Shown here: in pieces, positions 43,976 through 53,484 of the stretch | How the letters are laid out: each line of letters begins with the position of its first letter | Position numbering within the stretch: the stretch's first letter is position 1 | Source: Desulfosporosinus nitroreducens | GTDB lineage: Bacteria > Bacillota > Desulfitobacteriia > Desulfitobacteriales > Desulfitobacteriaceae | Direction of reading: 5' to 3' | Length of the DNA: 64,000 nucleotides | Assembly: GCF_023897015.1 (NCBI RefSeq) | Contig: NZ_JAMHFY010000010.1 | Span: forward strand, 62,001 to 126,000 | Translations under genes and position numbers: made by a program | Notes under the pieces: model-generated | The model's database searches: none | The model's input: the letters and a program-made list of their open reading frames with translations, nothing else | Told to the model about the DNA's origin: nothing

Positions 43976-44674
43976 ATGAAGGATGTAAAAGTAAAAGTAC
44001 TAGTTGTTGAAGATGAAGAGCCTATCCGACGCTTTATTACACTTAACCTTAGCGCGGCAGGGTATTTAGTGGGTGATGCTGCGTCTGGAGAGGAAGCCCT
44101 GGAGATGTTGAAATCGTTTGTCCCTAAGGTAGTTGTGTTAGATCTCATGTTGCCGGGTATCAGCGGATTGGAAGTTTGTCAAAAAATCAGGGAGACTATG
44201 CAAGAAACATTCGTGATTATGCTTACCGCCAAGGGCCAAGACACAGATAAAATTCTTGGCTTGGAACTGGGCGCAGATGATTATATGGTAAAACCGTTTA
44301 ACCCTTTAGAATTGATTGCTCGTGTAAAGGCTGTTTTGCGAAGAGGCAATGGGTGTAAAGACCCAAAAGAGGTTTATAGTTGCAGGGACTTATGCTTGAA
44401 TGTTACTGCTAACAAATTATTCAAGAGTGATCAGGAGATTGATTTAACCCCTATCGAATTTGCTTTGATACAAGTATTTATGAAAAACCCTGGTAGGGCA
44501 CTTAAGCGGGAAGAGATGCTGAATACTGTCTGGGGTGATGATTATTTTGGGGATACAAAAACATTGGATGTCCATATTAGGCGCTTGCGGGAAAAGATTG
44601 AGGATAATCCTTCGCAACCGGAATATATTAAAACGGTTTGGGGTTCCGGTTACCGATGGCAACAGGAACCTTAA
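43976..44674 (+). CDS. OmpR/PhoB-family response regulator
   Basis: 232 residues. Receiver with E12-D13-E14 and D56 (VVVLDLMLP), and K in MVKPFNP. Winged-helix DNA-binding domain (about 135-230: LTPIEFALIQVF, DVHIRRLREKI, YIKTVWGSGYRW). GGAG precedes the ATG. Its kinase gene begins one base after its stop. Confidence 0.95.
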   Translation: MKDVKVKVLVVEDEEPIRRFITLNLSAAGYLVGDAASGEEALEMLKSFVPKVVVLDLMLPGISGLEVCQKIRETMQETFVIMLTAKGQDTDKILGLELGADDYMVKPFNPLELIARVKAVLRRGNGCKDPKEVYSCRDLCLNVTANKLFKSDQEIDLTPIEFALIQVFMKNPGRALKREEMLNTVWGDDYFGDTKTLDVHIRRLREKIEDNPSQPEYIKTVWGSGYRWQQEP

Positions 44675-44675
44675 A

Positions 44676-46070
44676 ATGACAGGAATTAGAGCCAGGCTGA
44701 CAGCCAATTTTATGATCATCATCATTATCACTGTGACGATTCTCGAAGTGCTTCTTATCTATACAGTACGCCAAAACTACTATGGAAGCTTAGAAGGAAG
44801 TCTCACTAACCAGATTAAGATTTCTGCTGATTTGTATGCTAAGTATTTTTCTGACACCTCACTTCAGGAAAATGTCTTATATAATGTAGACGCTTTCTGG
44901 AACCAAAGTAACGCTGAAGTGGAAATTGTGGATAAGGATGGCAGTATTGTAATGGATTCTCTGGGTGTGATTCCCACAGGGAATGTAGCAATAAACGATA
45001 TCAAGGAAGCCTTAGACGGAAACACTGGGAAATGGATTGGGAGATTAAATGGACAAAAAGTAATGGCTGTGGCCTACCCTTTAAAGGCTAACAATGAAGT
45101 AGTGGGGGCCTTACGCTTTATAACTTCCTTAAGCGCTGTTGATAAGGATATTCAAAACACAGCTTATATCTTTATCTCAATCGGTCTGGCAGTAGTTTTT
45201 ATCGCCGGGATGATCAGTGTTTTTTTAGCCAATACAATTATCGTGCCTTTAAAAGAAGTTACAAAAGCAGCTCAAGAAATGGCTTCTGGCAATTTTCAAG
45301 CTCGCAGTAAGAAAACAAATGAAGATGAGATCGGTAAGCTCTCAGATACTTTGAATTATATGGCGGATGAGATTGTGAAAAAGGAACAGCTTAAGAATGA
45401 TTTTATCTCATCGGTTTCCCATGAACTGCGCACACCCCTAACTTCGATCATGGGCTGGGCAATTACTTTACAGAATGAACAATTCCAACAAAAGGATATG
45501 TTAGCAGACGGTCTGGGGATTATTGCCAAGGAGAGTGAACGACTAACTTTGATGGTTGAAGAACTGCTGGATTTTTCTAAGTTCGTCTCCAGCCGAGTGA
45601 AATTGCAAAAGGCTGAGGTTGATTTAGCCTCGCTTATCGAGCACATCCAAAAACAATTAACTCCAAGGGCAGTGCGGGAAAATATCAACTTCACCGTTCA
45701 ATGTCCTAAAGATTTACCCGATTTTTTCTCGGATGCCAATAGGCTTAAACAGTTGTTTATAAACGTTTTAGATAATGCCTTTAATTTCACGACTGCAGGC
45801 GGAGTAGTTAGTTTCGATATAGAGATGCAAAACAAGGAATTGTTATTCACTATTTCGGATACTGGGTGTGGAATAGCCGTTGATGAACTCCCCATGGTCA
45901 AAGAGAAATTCTATAAGGGAAAAACTTCACGCTCCCAAAATGGAATAGGGCTGTCAATATGCGAAGAAATTGTGAACCTAATGGGTGGTAAGTTAGAGAT
46001 CACAAGTATACTTAATCAAGGGACAAAGGTATTTATCACCCTGCCTAAAGGGGAGAGTTTCTATGCATAG
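44676..46070 (+). CDS. Sensor histidine kinase with HAMP domain
   Basis: 464 residues: TM1 (about 11-31), an extracellular sensor of about 140 residues (YSDTSLQENVLYNVDAFW region), TM2 (about 165-190), HAMP (about 190-243), HisKA with H249 in SVSHELRTPL, and HATPase ending GIGLSICEEIV. PhoR/ResE-like. It pairs with the preceding regulator. The ATG at 44676 has AGGAA just upstream; earlier ATG codons lie inside the regulator gene. Confidence 0.93.
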   Translation: MTGIRARLTANFMIIIIITVTILEVLLIYTVRQNYYGSLEGSLTNQIKISADLYAKYFSDTSLQENVLYNVDAFWNQSNAEVEIVDKDGSIVMDSLGVIPTGNVAINDIKEALDGNTGKWIGRLNGQKVMAVAYPLKANNEVVGALRFITSLSAVDKDIQNTAYIFISIGLAVVFIAGMISVFLANTIIVPLKEVTKAAQEMASGNFQARSKKTNEDEIGKLSDTLNYMADEIVKKEQLKNDFISSVSHELRTPLTSIMGWAITLQNEQFQQKDMLADGLGIIAKESERLTLMVEELLDFSKFVSSRVKLQKAEVDLASLIEHIQKQLTPRAVRENINFTVQCPKDLPDFFSDANRLKQLFINVLDNAFNFTTAGGVVSFDIEMQNKELLFTISDTGCGIAVDELPMVKEKFYKGKTSRSQNGIGLSICEEIVNLMGGKLEITSILNQGTKVFITLPKGESFYA

Positions 46071-47550
46071 AGCGTTTAGTGTGTTGATTATAAGTTTTTC
46101 CCTCCTCTTGCTCGGCGGTTGTGCCAACCTTTCTTGGACAACGGCGGGTAAGATTATTCCACCCGTACATGATCTTTGCCCATTGGAAGGTCAATGGCAA
46201 GTGATTCAGGAGATGCAACCCAACGGGAATTCCGGAGCAGATAATTCGAGTTGGGAAGGTAAGATTCAATTTACGGCGGAAGTTGCCATGCTCGGTGAGT
46301 ATGTTTGGAGCAAACCGATGTTTAAGATAAAAAAAGTAAACTCTTCAAACTATTTAATGACTAAATATTTAAGTTTAGCAAATACTTTAATGCCAGACAG
46401 TAAAGAAGTTGAAGTCATTACTGTATCCTCAGAGGAGAATTTTCTAGGCGAATTTATGAGAATCGATGATGCAAAGCTCGTAGCTTTTGTTCAAAATAAA
46501 GTGTTATATCTCGAGAAGGTCTCTGATCAAGCAGACAGTTCTTTAGCGTCCGCTAACCTTAATGACTTCAAAACCAACGAACATAGCAATTCTGGAGCAT
46601 CCGGTGTTTTGGTGGGTCTAAAGATACCGAAGGGATCGGATGTTAACGATAATGCAGATAATTTTGGCTTCACGTACCAGACTTTATGGCTGGCTATAGA
46701 TAATAAGAAACTGCATCCGGTTTTAATAGGTGACAATATCTTTTTCCCGCGCAGCAGTGGCTTTTGGGAGTTGCAGATACGCCAACTTAAGGAAGGACCA
46801 TACATGCAGGATATATATTCAGCTCATGATGTTTCTACTAAAGTGCAGGAGCCGCAACTGAGGACCATGACAATTAGCCGAGGGGAAGTTAAGACAGGAG
46901 CTGGTCAAAAGATCATTGATTATGTTGGTAATGACTTTGTTGCTGTGGAGACCGACCAGGTTGAAAATCGTTTACAGGTCCTGCCGGTGGATAAAATCTC
47001 TGCTTTAGAGGGGATTAAGCTGTCTGACCTGTTAGGAAACAACGGGTTGGTTGCTTTTAGCAACGCTAGGGCTCAGGCACTCCGGTCTTTAAACAACAAT
47101 ATTAATGTTACATCCATAAATAATGACGGCTATGAGCAAAATTTCGGTCTGATCCGTAAAAATGGACATTGGTATCTTAGAGGCAGAATAAATTACTATT
47201 TTCAAGATGCTAATGACCCCAGCTATACGGATTTTAATGTTAATTTAGTTCCCCCGGCTAAATTGATTTTCTATGATACGTTGTGTCTTAGCTGGCAATA
47301 CATTAAGGATCGCGTTCCAGATGCCGTGGATGCCTTCACCTCTCCTAATCAAGATATGGCTCTTGTCATAACCAAGACCAAACTTCAGGTTTACTCAATC
47401 AGTGCAGGTCAATTAGGAAGTGAACCATTGGCAAAAATAGACTTGCAGACCGGAACATCAATTATTATGGCTGAGTGGGCCACAGGATCTTATGTTGATA
47501 ATTGGGAAAAAGCGTTTCTCGCCAACGGTGCAGATGCAGTAGTTAAGTGA
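46063..47550 (+). CDS. Lipoprotein co-expressed with the two-component system
   Basis: 495 residues. Lipoprotein signal peptide with lipobox LGGC (C20). The long extracellular part contains repeated beta-type motifs (for example LCPLEGQWQVIQE and TYQTLWLAI) but no domain I can name. It overlaps the kinase gene by 8 bases, so the three genes form one operon and the lipoprotein may be the signal-sensing partner or a target of the kinase. Similar lipoproteins follow PhoR-like pairs in related clostridia. Confidence 0.85.
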   Translation: MHRAFSVLIISFSLLLLGGCANLSWTTAGKIIPPVHDLCPLEGQWQVIQEMQPNGNSGADNSSWEGKIQFTAEVAMLGEYVWSKPMFKIKKVNSSNYLMTKYLSLANTLMPDSKEVEVITVSSEENFLGEFMRIDDAKLVAFVQNKVLYLEKVSDQADSSLASANLNDFKTNEHSNSGASGVLVGLKIPKGSDVNDNADNFGFTYQTLWLAIDNKKLHPVLIGDNIFFPRSSGFWELQIRQLKEGPYMQDIYSAHDVSTKVQEPQLRTMTISRGEVKTGAGQKIIDYVGNDFVAVETDQVENRLQVLPVDKISALEGIKLSDLLGNNGLVAFSNARAQALRSLNNNINVTSINNDGYEQNFGLIRKNGHWYLRGRINYYFQDANDPSYTDFNVNLVPPAKLIFYDTLCLSWQYIKDRVPDAVDAFTSPNQDMALVITKTKLQVYSISAGQLGSEPLAKIDLQTGTSIIMAEWATGSYVDNWEKAFLANGADAVVK

Positions 47551-47710
47551 AAAGGGAATCTTTATTAAAGAATAAATATCATTGTAAAATAATTATTAAT
47601 AGAGTAGAATATTAAATAGGAAATATTCTAGAAACATACCGGGTCATGATTGATAATAGTTATATATCAATGATACTTAGGTATTGGAGAGAAAGAGGGT
47701 CATAAAGTTT

Positions 47711-48319
47711 ATGAGAGAGACCTTTCACCCCCCTACGGATTATTATTGTGAATCATTAGCACCAATTGATGAGGAGATCTGTGCTCTCATTGCCAAGCGG
47801 AAAGTGCTTTCTGAAAACAATCCGGGATTTCCGAGTCTCAATTTAATAACAACATGGTGTAACCGACATGAACTGAACGAAAAAATGATCAAGAGCCTTT
47901 TTGGAACCATATATAATGAGAACAACTTTTTAGACCATTTCCAAGTAGAACCCACAAGATTTCTAAAGTACGTATCGATATTAAAATGGGTAGAAATTGA
48001 AAGTGTGTTGTATTCGGTTACGCACATGAAACAATACAACAACGCCAGTGTAGTTTATATTGAATATGAAGTTAATAACTCTGAGCCACATGTAAAGCTT
48101 GGGCATGCCCGAGTAGAATTGTTTATCTCACCTGACTATCAATGTCAACAATATCGCGGTAACGGGCAAGACAAAGGGATGCAGTATTCATTTAAGGTGA
48201 TACCACCGTTGCCTGACGATGTAACGGGTCTTGAGTTTCGTCTTAGTATAAAACCATTCCCTGAAATTCCAGAGATGCAAACAGTTAACTTATCAGAATC
48301 TACTGTGATCATTAAGTGA
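47711..48319 (+). CDS. Protein of unknown function with helical N-terminal domain
   Basis: 202 residues. The N-terminal part (PIDEEICALIAKRKVLSENN) has the short-helix pattern seen in chorismate-mutase-like or AroQ-type segments, but no catalytic set is evident. The C-terminal half is beta-rich (VEIESVLYSVTHMKQ, VVYIEYEV, HARVELFIS). I do not recognise a family. The chosen ATG has GAGGG 11 bp before it; a TTG 27 bp earlier is possible. It stands alone after the lipoprotein operon. Confidence 0.7.
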   Translation: MRETFHPPTDYYCESLAPIDEEICALIAKRKVLSENNPGFPSLNLITTWCNRHELNEKMIKSLFGTIYNENNFLDHFQVEPTRFLKYVSILKWVEIESVLYSVTHMKQYNNASVVYIEYEVNNSEPHVKLGHARVELFISPDYQCQQYRGNGQDKGMQYSFKVIPPLPDDVTGLEFRLSIKPFPEIPEMQTVNLSESTVIIK

Positions 48320-48421
48320 AAAAAATATAAAGTTTAATGCTTTTAGTCTGTGGTAGAAATAACCGTTAGATAGATGGTATAGACTAAGCTTTGATTAGGC
48401 CTGAAAAAGGAGGGGAAATCC

Positions 48422-49486
48422 TTGAAACGTCAAATAACTAAAGTTAACTTCTCCTTAGTCAACAAAGAACTGAACTACTTTGAAAGCTCCGGTCTTATCA
48501 CAGGGGAGCAAAAGATTGGAATATTGGAGACTTACGAAATTAAGGGTGGTCTAAACTTTATTCAGGTTGTTGTTACGATTGGTGCTATTCTCGTAGGTCT
48601 CGGGGTTTTAAGTTTTATAGCTAGCAACTGGGACGGGATCAGTCATTTTATTAAGCTCCTTATTATCTTTTGCGCATTCGGCGGAGTAAACCTTGCAGGA
48701 TATATGTTGACGGAAAATAATCCGAGGACAGGTCGGAGTTTAATCTATTTAGGGACTCTGGTTTATGGAGCAGGTATTTTTCTCATTGGACAGATGTACA
48801 ATTTTGGAGGAGACTTTCCTACCGCATTTCTGCTCTGGTCCATAGGTGTGCTTCCGTTGGCATTTCAGCTTAAGGAAAAATATTTAATGCTTTTTGCTAA
48901 TTGCCTGTTTGGAGTCTACCTCTTAGGCTCGTTTGATCAAGGGTTTCCTTATGCAGGGTGGGCAGGGGTTCCCATCACATACCTTGCTTTTAACTACTTC
49001 AATAAATCAAGGCTCCTCTTGTTTTTTGCTAACTTGACAAGTTTGAGCTTTATCTTTCAAATCGCTTTAAGATCTGAAGCTGAGGGATTATATGTCGCTT
49101 TGCTCTTTTTCTTCATAGGACTTGTTATGTATGGAGCAAAACATAACTTTGAGCAGGACATTTTTCGAGTTCAGGGTAACATCCTGTTTGGGGTAACCGG
49201 TGTGATTTTGACCTTCCCCGATATATGGGATGTCTTGGTTAATGTTCAATCGACACGTTTGGTGAGTATCCTCTTTGCCCTTGCTTTTGTCGCTGTTCTA
49301 TTTTTCCTAATCAGAAAGGGCAACCTCATAAGCCTAATCTTTGTTTGTCTAACTATCTTCCGATATTACACGGATACCATTGCGTTTTTGCCTAAATCCC
49401 TGTTCTTTATTGTAGGGGGACTGCTCTTATTAGCCTTTGGTTTTTACTTCGAACGCATGAAAACAAAAGGGGGGACATTGGCATGA
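48422..49486 (+). CDS. DUF2157 membrane protein
   Basis: 354 residues. A soluble N-terminal segment (about 1-45) with DUF2157-like ESSGLITGEQKIGILE is followed by about eight TM helices. DUF2157 proteins typically sit next to GDYXXLXY-domain proteins, as here. Function unknown, perhaps envelope stress or transport. TTG start with AAGGAGGGG. Confidence 0.88.
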   Translation: MKRQITKVNFSLVNKELNYFESSGLITGEQKIGILETYEIKGGLNFIQVVVTIGAILVGLGVLSFIASNWDGISHFIKLLIIFCAFGGVNLAGYMLTENNPRTGRSLIYLGTLVYGAGIFLIGQMYNFGGDFPTAFLLWSIGVLPLAFQLKEKYLMLFANCLFGVYLLGSFDQGFPYAGWAGVPITYLAFNYFNKSRLLLFFANLTSLSFIFQIALRSEAEGLYVALLFFFIGLVMYGAKHNFEQDIFRVQGNILFGVTGVILTFPDIWDVLVNVQSTRLVSILFALAFVAVLFFLIRKGNLISLIFVCLTIFRYYTDTIAFLPKSLFFIVGGLLLLAFGFYFERMKTKGGTLA

Positions 49487-49986
49487 CTAAGAAAAAATCC
49501 TTCTTTCTTGCCATGGCGATTCCCTTGCTCATTCTCCTGGCTATGACCATCAAACCACAAGCAACCGTTCTCTTTGGAAAAGAGGTCGTTCTCGAAACGA
49601 AGGCTTATGACCCGACAGATCTTTTCAGGGGAGACTATGTTGCCATCAATTTTGCAATTTCAGATGTTCCAAAGTCTAAAGTTCCCCTATCCATAGACGA
49701 AGTATACAATAAGAACCTTTATGTCAGTCTTAAACAAGAGGGCAAGTATTATGTCGTCGATCAAGTCAGCGAAACGAAACCTAAGCAAGGGCTCTATCTA
49801 AAAGGAAAGTTCCAAAATTCATTTAATGAAACTAATACGTATCGTGTAGACTACAGCTTGGACAAATATTTCGTTGAACAAGGCAGCGGTAAGGAGCTCG
49901 AACAGGAATCTTTCCAGGGGGGTCTTGTGGGAACGGTTAAAGTCCTTGGCGGGTATGGAGTTCTGACCGGAATCACACCACGTTAG
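49483..49986 (+). CDS. GDYXXLXY-domain membrane protein
   Basis: 167 residues. One N-terminal TM helix (about 8-25), then an extracellular beta domain containing the family motif in LFRGDYVAINF (about 47-57) and GKELEQESFQGGL. It overlaps the DUF2157 gene by four bases (ATGA). Known only as a partner of DUF2157/DUF4401 proteins. Confidence 0.9.
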   Translation: MTKKKSFFLAMAIPLLILLAMTIKPQATVLFGKEVVLETKAYDPTDLFRGDYVAINFAISDVPKSKVPLSIDEVYNKNLYVSLKQEGKYYVVDQVSETKPKQGLYLKGKFQNSFNETNTYRVDYSLDKYFVEQGSGKELEQESFQGGLVGTVKVLGGYGVLTGITPR

Positions 49987-50019
49987 GGAGTAACTAGTTA
50001 ACTAAAAGTGAATAATAAC

Positions 50020-50068
50020 AATAACAAAAGCAAACTGTATCAGTGCGATACAGTTTGCTTTTGTTATT
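50020..50068 (+). terminator. Terminator after the DUF2157/GDYXXLXY pair
   Basis: A 22-bp perfect stem (arms 50020-50041 and 50047-50068) with loop AGTGC. The 3' arm ends in a T-rich stretch. Confidence 0.88.
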
Positions 50069-50194
50069 CTCTAAGGAAGGTTCAGCTTGGCACTAACCAA
50101 GTTTCATAAATATAAGCTTGGCTTGTATTAATGAGTAGGGAGAGGAGGCTAATATCTGCCTTAGTAAAATACTGTATTATTGTCGCAAAAGTCT

Positions 50195-50217
50195 GGACTT
50201 TTTAGTCCTACTATAAT
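50195..50217 (+). promoter_or_regulatory. Candidate operator and -10 box for the cupin regulator gene
   Basis: GGACT-TTTT-AGTCC (50195-50208) lies just before TATAAT (50212-50217), about 45 bp from the start codon. A regulator bound there would cover the promoter; autoregulation is plausible. Confidence 0.4.
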
Positions 50218-50262
50218 ATATTTCATATAACTATAATCGATAAAAGAAATTAGAGGTATTTC

Positions 50263-50811
50263 ATGGAAAATATATACGAACGAATTCGGAGTCTTCGTGT
50301 CAGCATGAACATGACGCTTAAAGAATTGAGTGAAAAAACTGGGTTATCTATCAGTTTCCTTTCCCAAGTAGAACGGGGTAACAGCTCCTTGGCTATCACT
50401 TCTCTTCAAAAGATTGCAGACGTATTTAATGTTTCGATGTCCTCCTTTTTTGAAAGCACAGTAAGCAACAGTTTCTTTACCCCAGTTGTTGATCGTAAGC
50501 CTTTTCAAATTGAGAGATCCAATTCGGTATTTACACGCTTGGGAGGTGACTTTTCAGGAAAGGTATTGGAACCGATTCACATAGTATTAGCGCCGCGGCA
50601 AGGGCAGGATGTTGTGTTTAATCATCCGGGTGAGGAGTTCTACTATATATTAAAGGGCAAGGTCTTAATGATGGTCGGGGACAAAGAATATGAAATGAAC
50701 GAGGGTGACACGATTCATTTTCCCTCTATGTTAGATCATACCTGGCATAACATGACAGATGAACCAGTCCACATGATAGCAGTACTTACCCCAATAATAT
50801 TTCATGAATAA
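50263..50811 (+). CDS. XRE-cupin transcription regulator
   Basis: 182 residues. HTH_3 at about 5-62 (MTLKELSEKTGLSISFLSQVERG) and a cupin domain at about 105-175 (HPGEEFYYILKGKVLMMVG, HFPSMLDHTWHN). This class (PuuR/SutR-like) responds to small ligands such as amino acids or polyamines. It starts at the ATG after a weak AGAGG. It probably controls the cupin, peptidase and dipeptide-transport genes that follow. Confidence 0.9.
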   Translation: MENIYERIRSLRVSMNMTLKELSEKTGLSISFLSQVERGNSSLAITSLQKIADVFNVSMSSFFESTVSNSFFTPVVDRKPFQIERSNSVFTRLGGDFSGKVLEPIHIVLAPRQGQDVVFNHPGEEFYYILKGKVLMMVGDKEYEMNEGDTIHFPSMLDHTWHNMTDEPVHMIAVLTPIIFHE

Positions 50812-50909
50812 TCTCATTCCTTAATTTATGTGTTTCCCTCAGTCTAAGAGAATCCTATTGTCAAAATAACTCCAGCTCAAAAGGAAGAAGATAAAGGAGA
50901 AAACACTTA

Positions 50910-51242
50910 ATGAAAATTGTAACAAACAAAGATGTTAAAGCAGCAAATCGTTGTGATGTGATCATGAAAACCCTTTTTGGTGAGGATGCAGTAAAGAATG
51001 CCAAAGTGACCATGGGGACAGTGGTGTTTCCCCCGGGAGCAAGAGTTCCGGCAGAAGGAGCTGGAGTTCATACTGAACATGAATACTCGTTTATAATGAG
51101 CGGATCAATTCTAACCATGAGTGGAGGAACAGAATGTCGAATATCCGCAGGTCAAGCATCTATAATTCCTGCCGGTGAAGAACACTGGGCCTTCAACGAT
51201 GGAACAGAGAATTGCGAAATAATTTGGTTTTTGGTGAAATAG
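50910..51242 (+). CDS. Small cupin protein
   Basis: 110 residues with a single cupin barrel (VVFPPGARVPAEGAGVHTEHEYSFIMSG and IPAGEEHWAFND). Putative metal ligands are H in VHTEHEY and H in EEHW. A ligand-binding or small-molecule-modifying role is likely but undefined. AAAGGAG precedes the ATG at a slightly long distance. Confidence 0.82.
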   Translation: MKIVTNKDVKAANRCDVIMKTLFGEDAVKNAKVTMGTVVFPPGARVPAEGAGVHTEHEYSFIMSGSILTMSGGTECRISAGQASIIPAGEEHWAFNDGTENCEIIWFLVK

Positions 51243-51318
51243 TTAACATTATCATTACGGTTATGGAAATTCGAAGTCTGGGAAAATGCCTAAGACTCAC
51301 AAGGAGGATATTGAATCT

Positions 51319-52413
51319 ATGGTTGGATATATTGCGAGAATCAAGAAAATCCAAGCAATTATGAAAGAGCAAAGCACGGATTATCTGGTATTGGCTCCTT
51401 CCTCTAACTTGTTTTATCTCACCGGATTAAAGACCGTAGCAGATGAGAGGCTGCAGGCCTTTCTGGTACCGGCAGAGGGCAAGCCAGTTATGATTCTGCC
51501 TGAGATGTATCGGGAAGTGGCTGAAAATCTTGGACAGAATAGTTTTGAATTACTTACCTGGGCTGATGGGACCGATCCGGTGGATTTATTAATTCCGTTG
51601 ATAAACAAGCATTCAGCAATAGCGGCGATCGACGAAAGAATGTGGGCAGGGCATTTTTTAAGTGTAAGAAAGGCCTTTCCAGGGTACGAGTTTATTGGTG
51701 CTTCAGTCTTGATGCGGCAAGTGCGAATGATAAAGGACCAAAATGAGATGAATCTTTTAGAAAAGGCCGGAGGATTAACAGATAAGGTTATGGGAGAAGT
51801 GCTTATGGTGATTCAACCAGGTATTTCTGAAAAGGAATTGGCTTTTTTTGTGGAAAGTAAACTCAAGGAATATGGAGCAGAGGAGCTTTCTTTCAAACCT
51901 ATTATAGCCTCAGGACCTAACACCTCCTCGCCTCACCACAATACGGGTGAAAGAAAGTTAATGCTCGGTGATTTGGTTGTATTAGATTTCGGGGGACTCT
52001 TTCAAGGGTATTGTTCTGACATGACTCGAACCTTTTCTATTGGTAAAGCATCAGTGGACGTCAAGAAGATATACAATGCCGTAAGAGAAGCCAACGAAGC
52101 TGGCTTCCAAGCAGTTCAAGAAGGGACTTCTTGTGAAAAAGTGGATGAGGCCGCCCGTAATGCCATTTCCCGAGCGGGATATGGACAGCATTTTGTCCAT
52201 CGGACAGGTCATGGTATAGGGCTGGATATCCATGAAGATCCATTTATAGTTTTCGGTAACCAAGAAACTTTGAAGACTGGAATGACGTTCAGTATTGAAC
52301 CAGGAATATATTTACCGGGGCAATATGGGGTTCGCATTGAAGATATTGTCGGACTATCTGAAAAAGGGCCGGTTCGTTTTAATAATTTTTCAAGAGAATT
52401 AATCGAGGTCTAA
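51319..52413 (+). CDS. M24-family aminopeptidase, Xaa-Pro type
   Basis: 364 residues of the pita-bread fold. The N-terminal creatinase domain (about 1-130) and the catalytic domain have metal ligands visible in VLDFGGLFQGYCSDMTRTF (two D), HRTGHGIGLDIHEDP (H), SIEPGIYLPGQYGVRIED (E, E). Such enzymes cut X-Pro bonds, releasing proline from peptides. The start is at the ATG 11 bp after AAGGAGG. The neighbouring dipeptide importer and the proline island support a role in using proline-rich peptides. Confidence 0.92.
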   Translation: MVGYIARIKKIQAIMKEQSTDYLVLAPSSNLFYLTGLKTVADERLQAFLVPAEGKPVMILPEMYREVAENLGQNSFELLTWADGTDPVDLLIPLINKHSAIAAIDERMWAGHFLSVRKAFPGYEFIGASVLMRQVRMIKDQNEMNLLEKAGGLTDKVMGEVLMVIQPGISEKELAFFVESKLKEYGAEELSFKPIIASGPNTSSPHHNTGERKLMLGDLVVLDFGGLFQGYCSDMTRTFSIGKASVDVKKIYNAVREANEAGFQAVQEGTSCEKVDEAARNAISRAGYGQHFVHRTGHGIGLDIHEDPFIVFGNQETLKTGMTFSIEPGIYLPGQYGVRIEDIVGLSEKGPVRFNNFSRELIEV

Positions 52414-52458
52414 ATTCTCTTGTTCTAAACTGATAAATATTATGAATGATTGTGAGAC

Positions 52459-53484
52459 ATGTCGATGAGTGATGATTTATTAGATAAGGATTTACTTAGA
52501 ATAAGCAACCTAAATGTTCAATTCAGGACTTCCGAAGGAGTTTTTAAGGCTGTTCGAGATGTAAGTATATCAATACGTTCCGGGGAGACGCTCGGCATTG
52601 TAGGGGAAAGCGGCAGTGGTAAAAGTGTTACTGCGCTCTCAATTATGAACTTGATTCCTAATCCCCCTGGAGAAATTAAGGGAGATATCTTTTTTAATGG
52701 TCAAAATCTCAGGGAAATGTCCCTGGAAGAAGTACGAAAGGTTCGAGGCAATGAAATATCGATGATCTTTCAGGAGCCAATGACCTCGTTAAATCCGATT
52801 CATACTTGTGGCAAACAAATCATGGAACCACTTTTGTTACATAAAGGCTTCACCAAACATGAGGCAAAAGCACGTACTATAGAACTCTTAAAGATGGTTG
52901 GCATTCCTCTTCCTGAGCAAAGATTCAAGGAGTATCCGCATCAATTATCCGGTGGAATGCGGCAGAGGATTATGATTGCCATGGCCTTGGCTTGTCGTCC
53001 TAAACTGCTTTTGGCTGATGAACCGACAACAGCTCTGGATGTCACAATACAGGCGCAGATATTAGAACTAATGAAGAATCTGCGCAATGAAATAGACTCT
53101 GCCATTATCATGATTACCCATGATTTGGGAATAATTACTGAAATGTGTCATTCCGTGGCAGTAATGTATGCCGGACAGGTAGTCGAGTCCAGTCCGCTTA
53201 AAGAATTGATAAGAGAGCCGTTGCACCCTTACACGGAAGGACTGTTAAGGTCAATTCCTACAATAACAAAAGAAAAGCAACGCTTGTATACGATTGATGG
53301 CACGGTTCCAAGCCCCTTTAACATGCCTCCAGGTTGCAGCTTCCAACCTCGGTGTAAATACTCAAACGCTATTTGTTCCGAGCAGACTCCAGATTTGATC
53401 CATGTCTCAGAAGAACGTGCTGTCAGATGCTGGCGCCATGCGGAAAATATAGGCATAGGCAATAGGAGTGTGTTACATGGATGA
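52459..53484 (+). CDS. dppD: Dipeptide ABC transporter ATPase 1
   Basis: 341 residues. Walker A GESGSGKS, signature LSGGMRQRIMIAMAL, Walker B LLLADEPTTALD, and the oligopeptide-specific C-terminal CSFQPRCKYSNAIC that can bind an iron-sulfur cluster. The ATG at 52459 and one 6 bp later both have only weak ribosome sites (GTGAG). Part of a five-gene Dpp/Opp operon. Confidence 0.92.
   Translation: MSMSDDLLDKDLLRISNLNVQFRTSEGVFKAVRDVSISIRSGETLGIVGESGSGKSVTALSIMNLIPNPPGEIKGDIFFNGQNLREMSLEEVRKVRGNEISMIFQEPMTSLNPIHTCGKQIMEPLLLHKGFTKHEAKARTIELLKMVGIPLPEQRFKEYPHQLSGGMRQRIMIAMALACRPKLLLADEPTTALDVTIQAQILELMKNLRNEIDSAIIMITHDLGIITEMCHSVAVMYAGQVVESSPLKELIREPLHPYTEGLLRSIPTITKEKQRLYTIDGTVPSPFNMPPGCSFQPRCKYSNAICSEQTPDLIHVSEERAVRCWRHAENIGIGNRSVLHG

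Noticed and set aside
50086-50102. TGGCACTAACCAAG, another sigma54-like start.
   Set aside because: There is no GC element at the -12 position.
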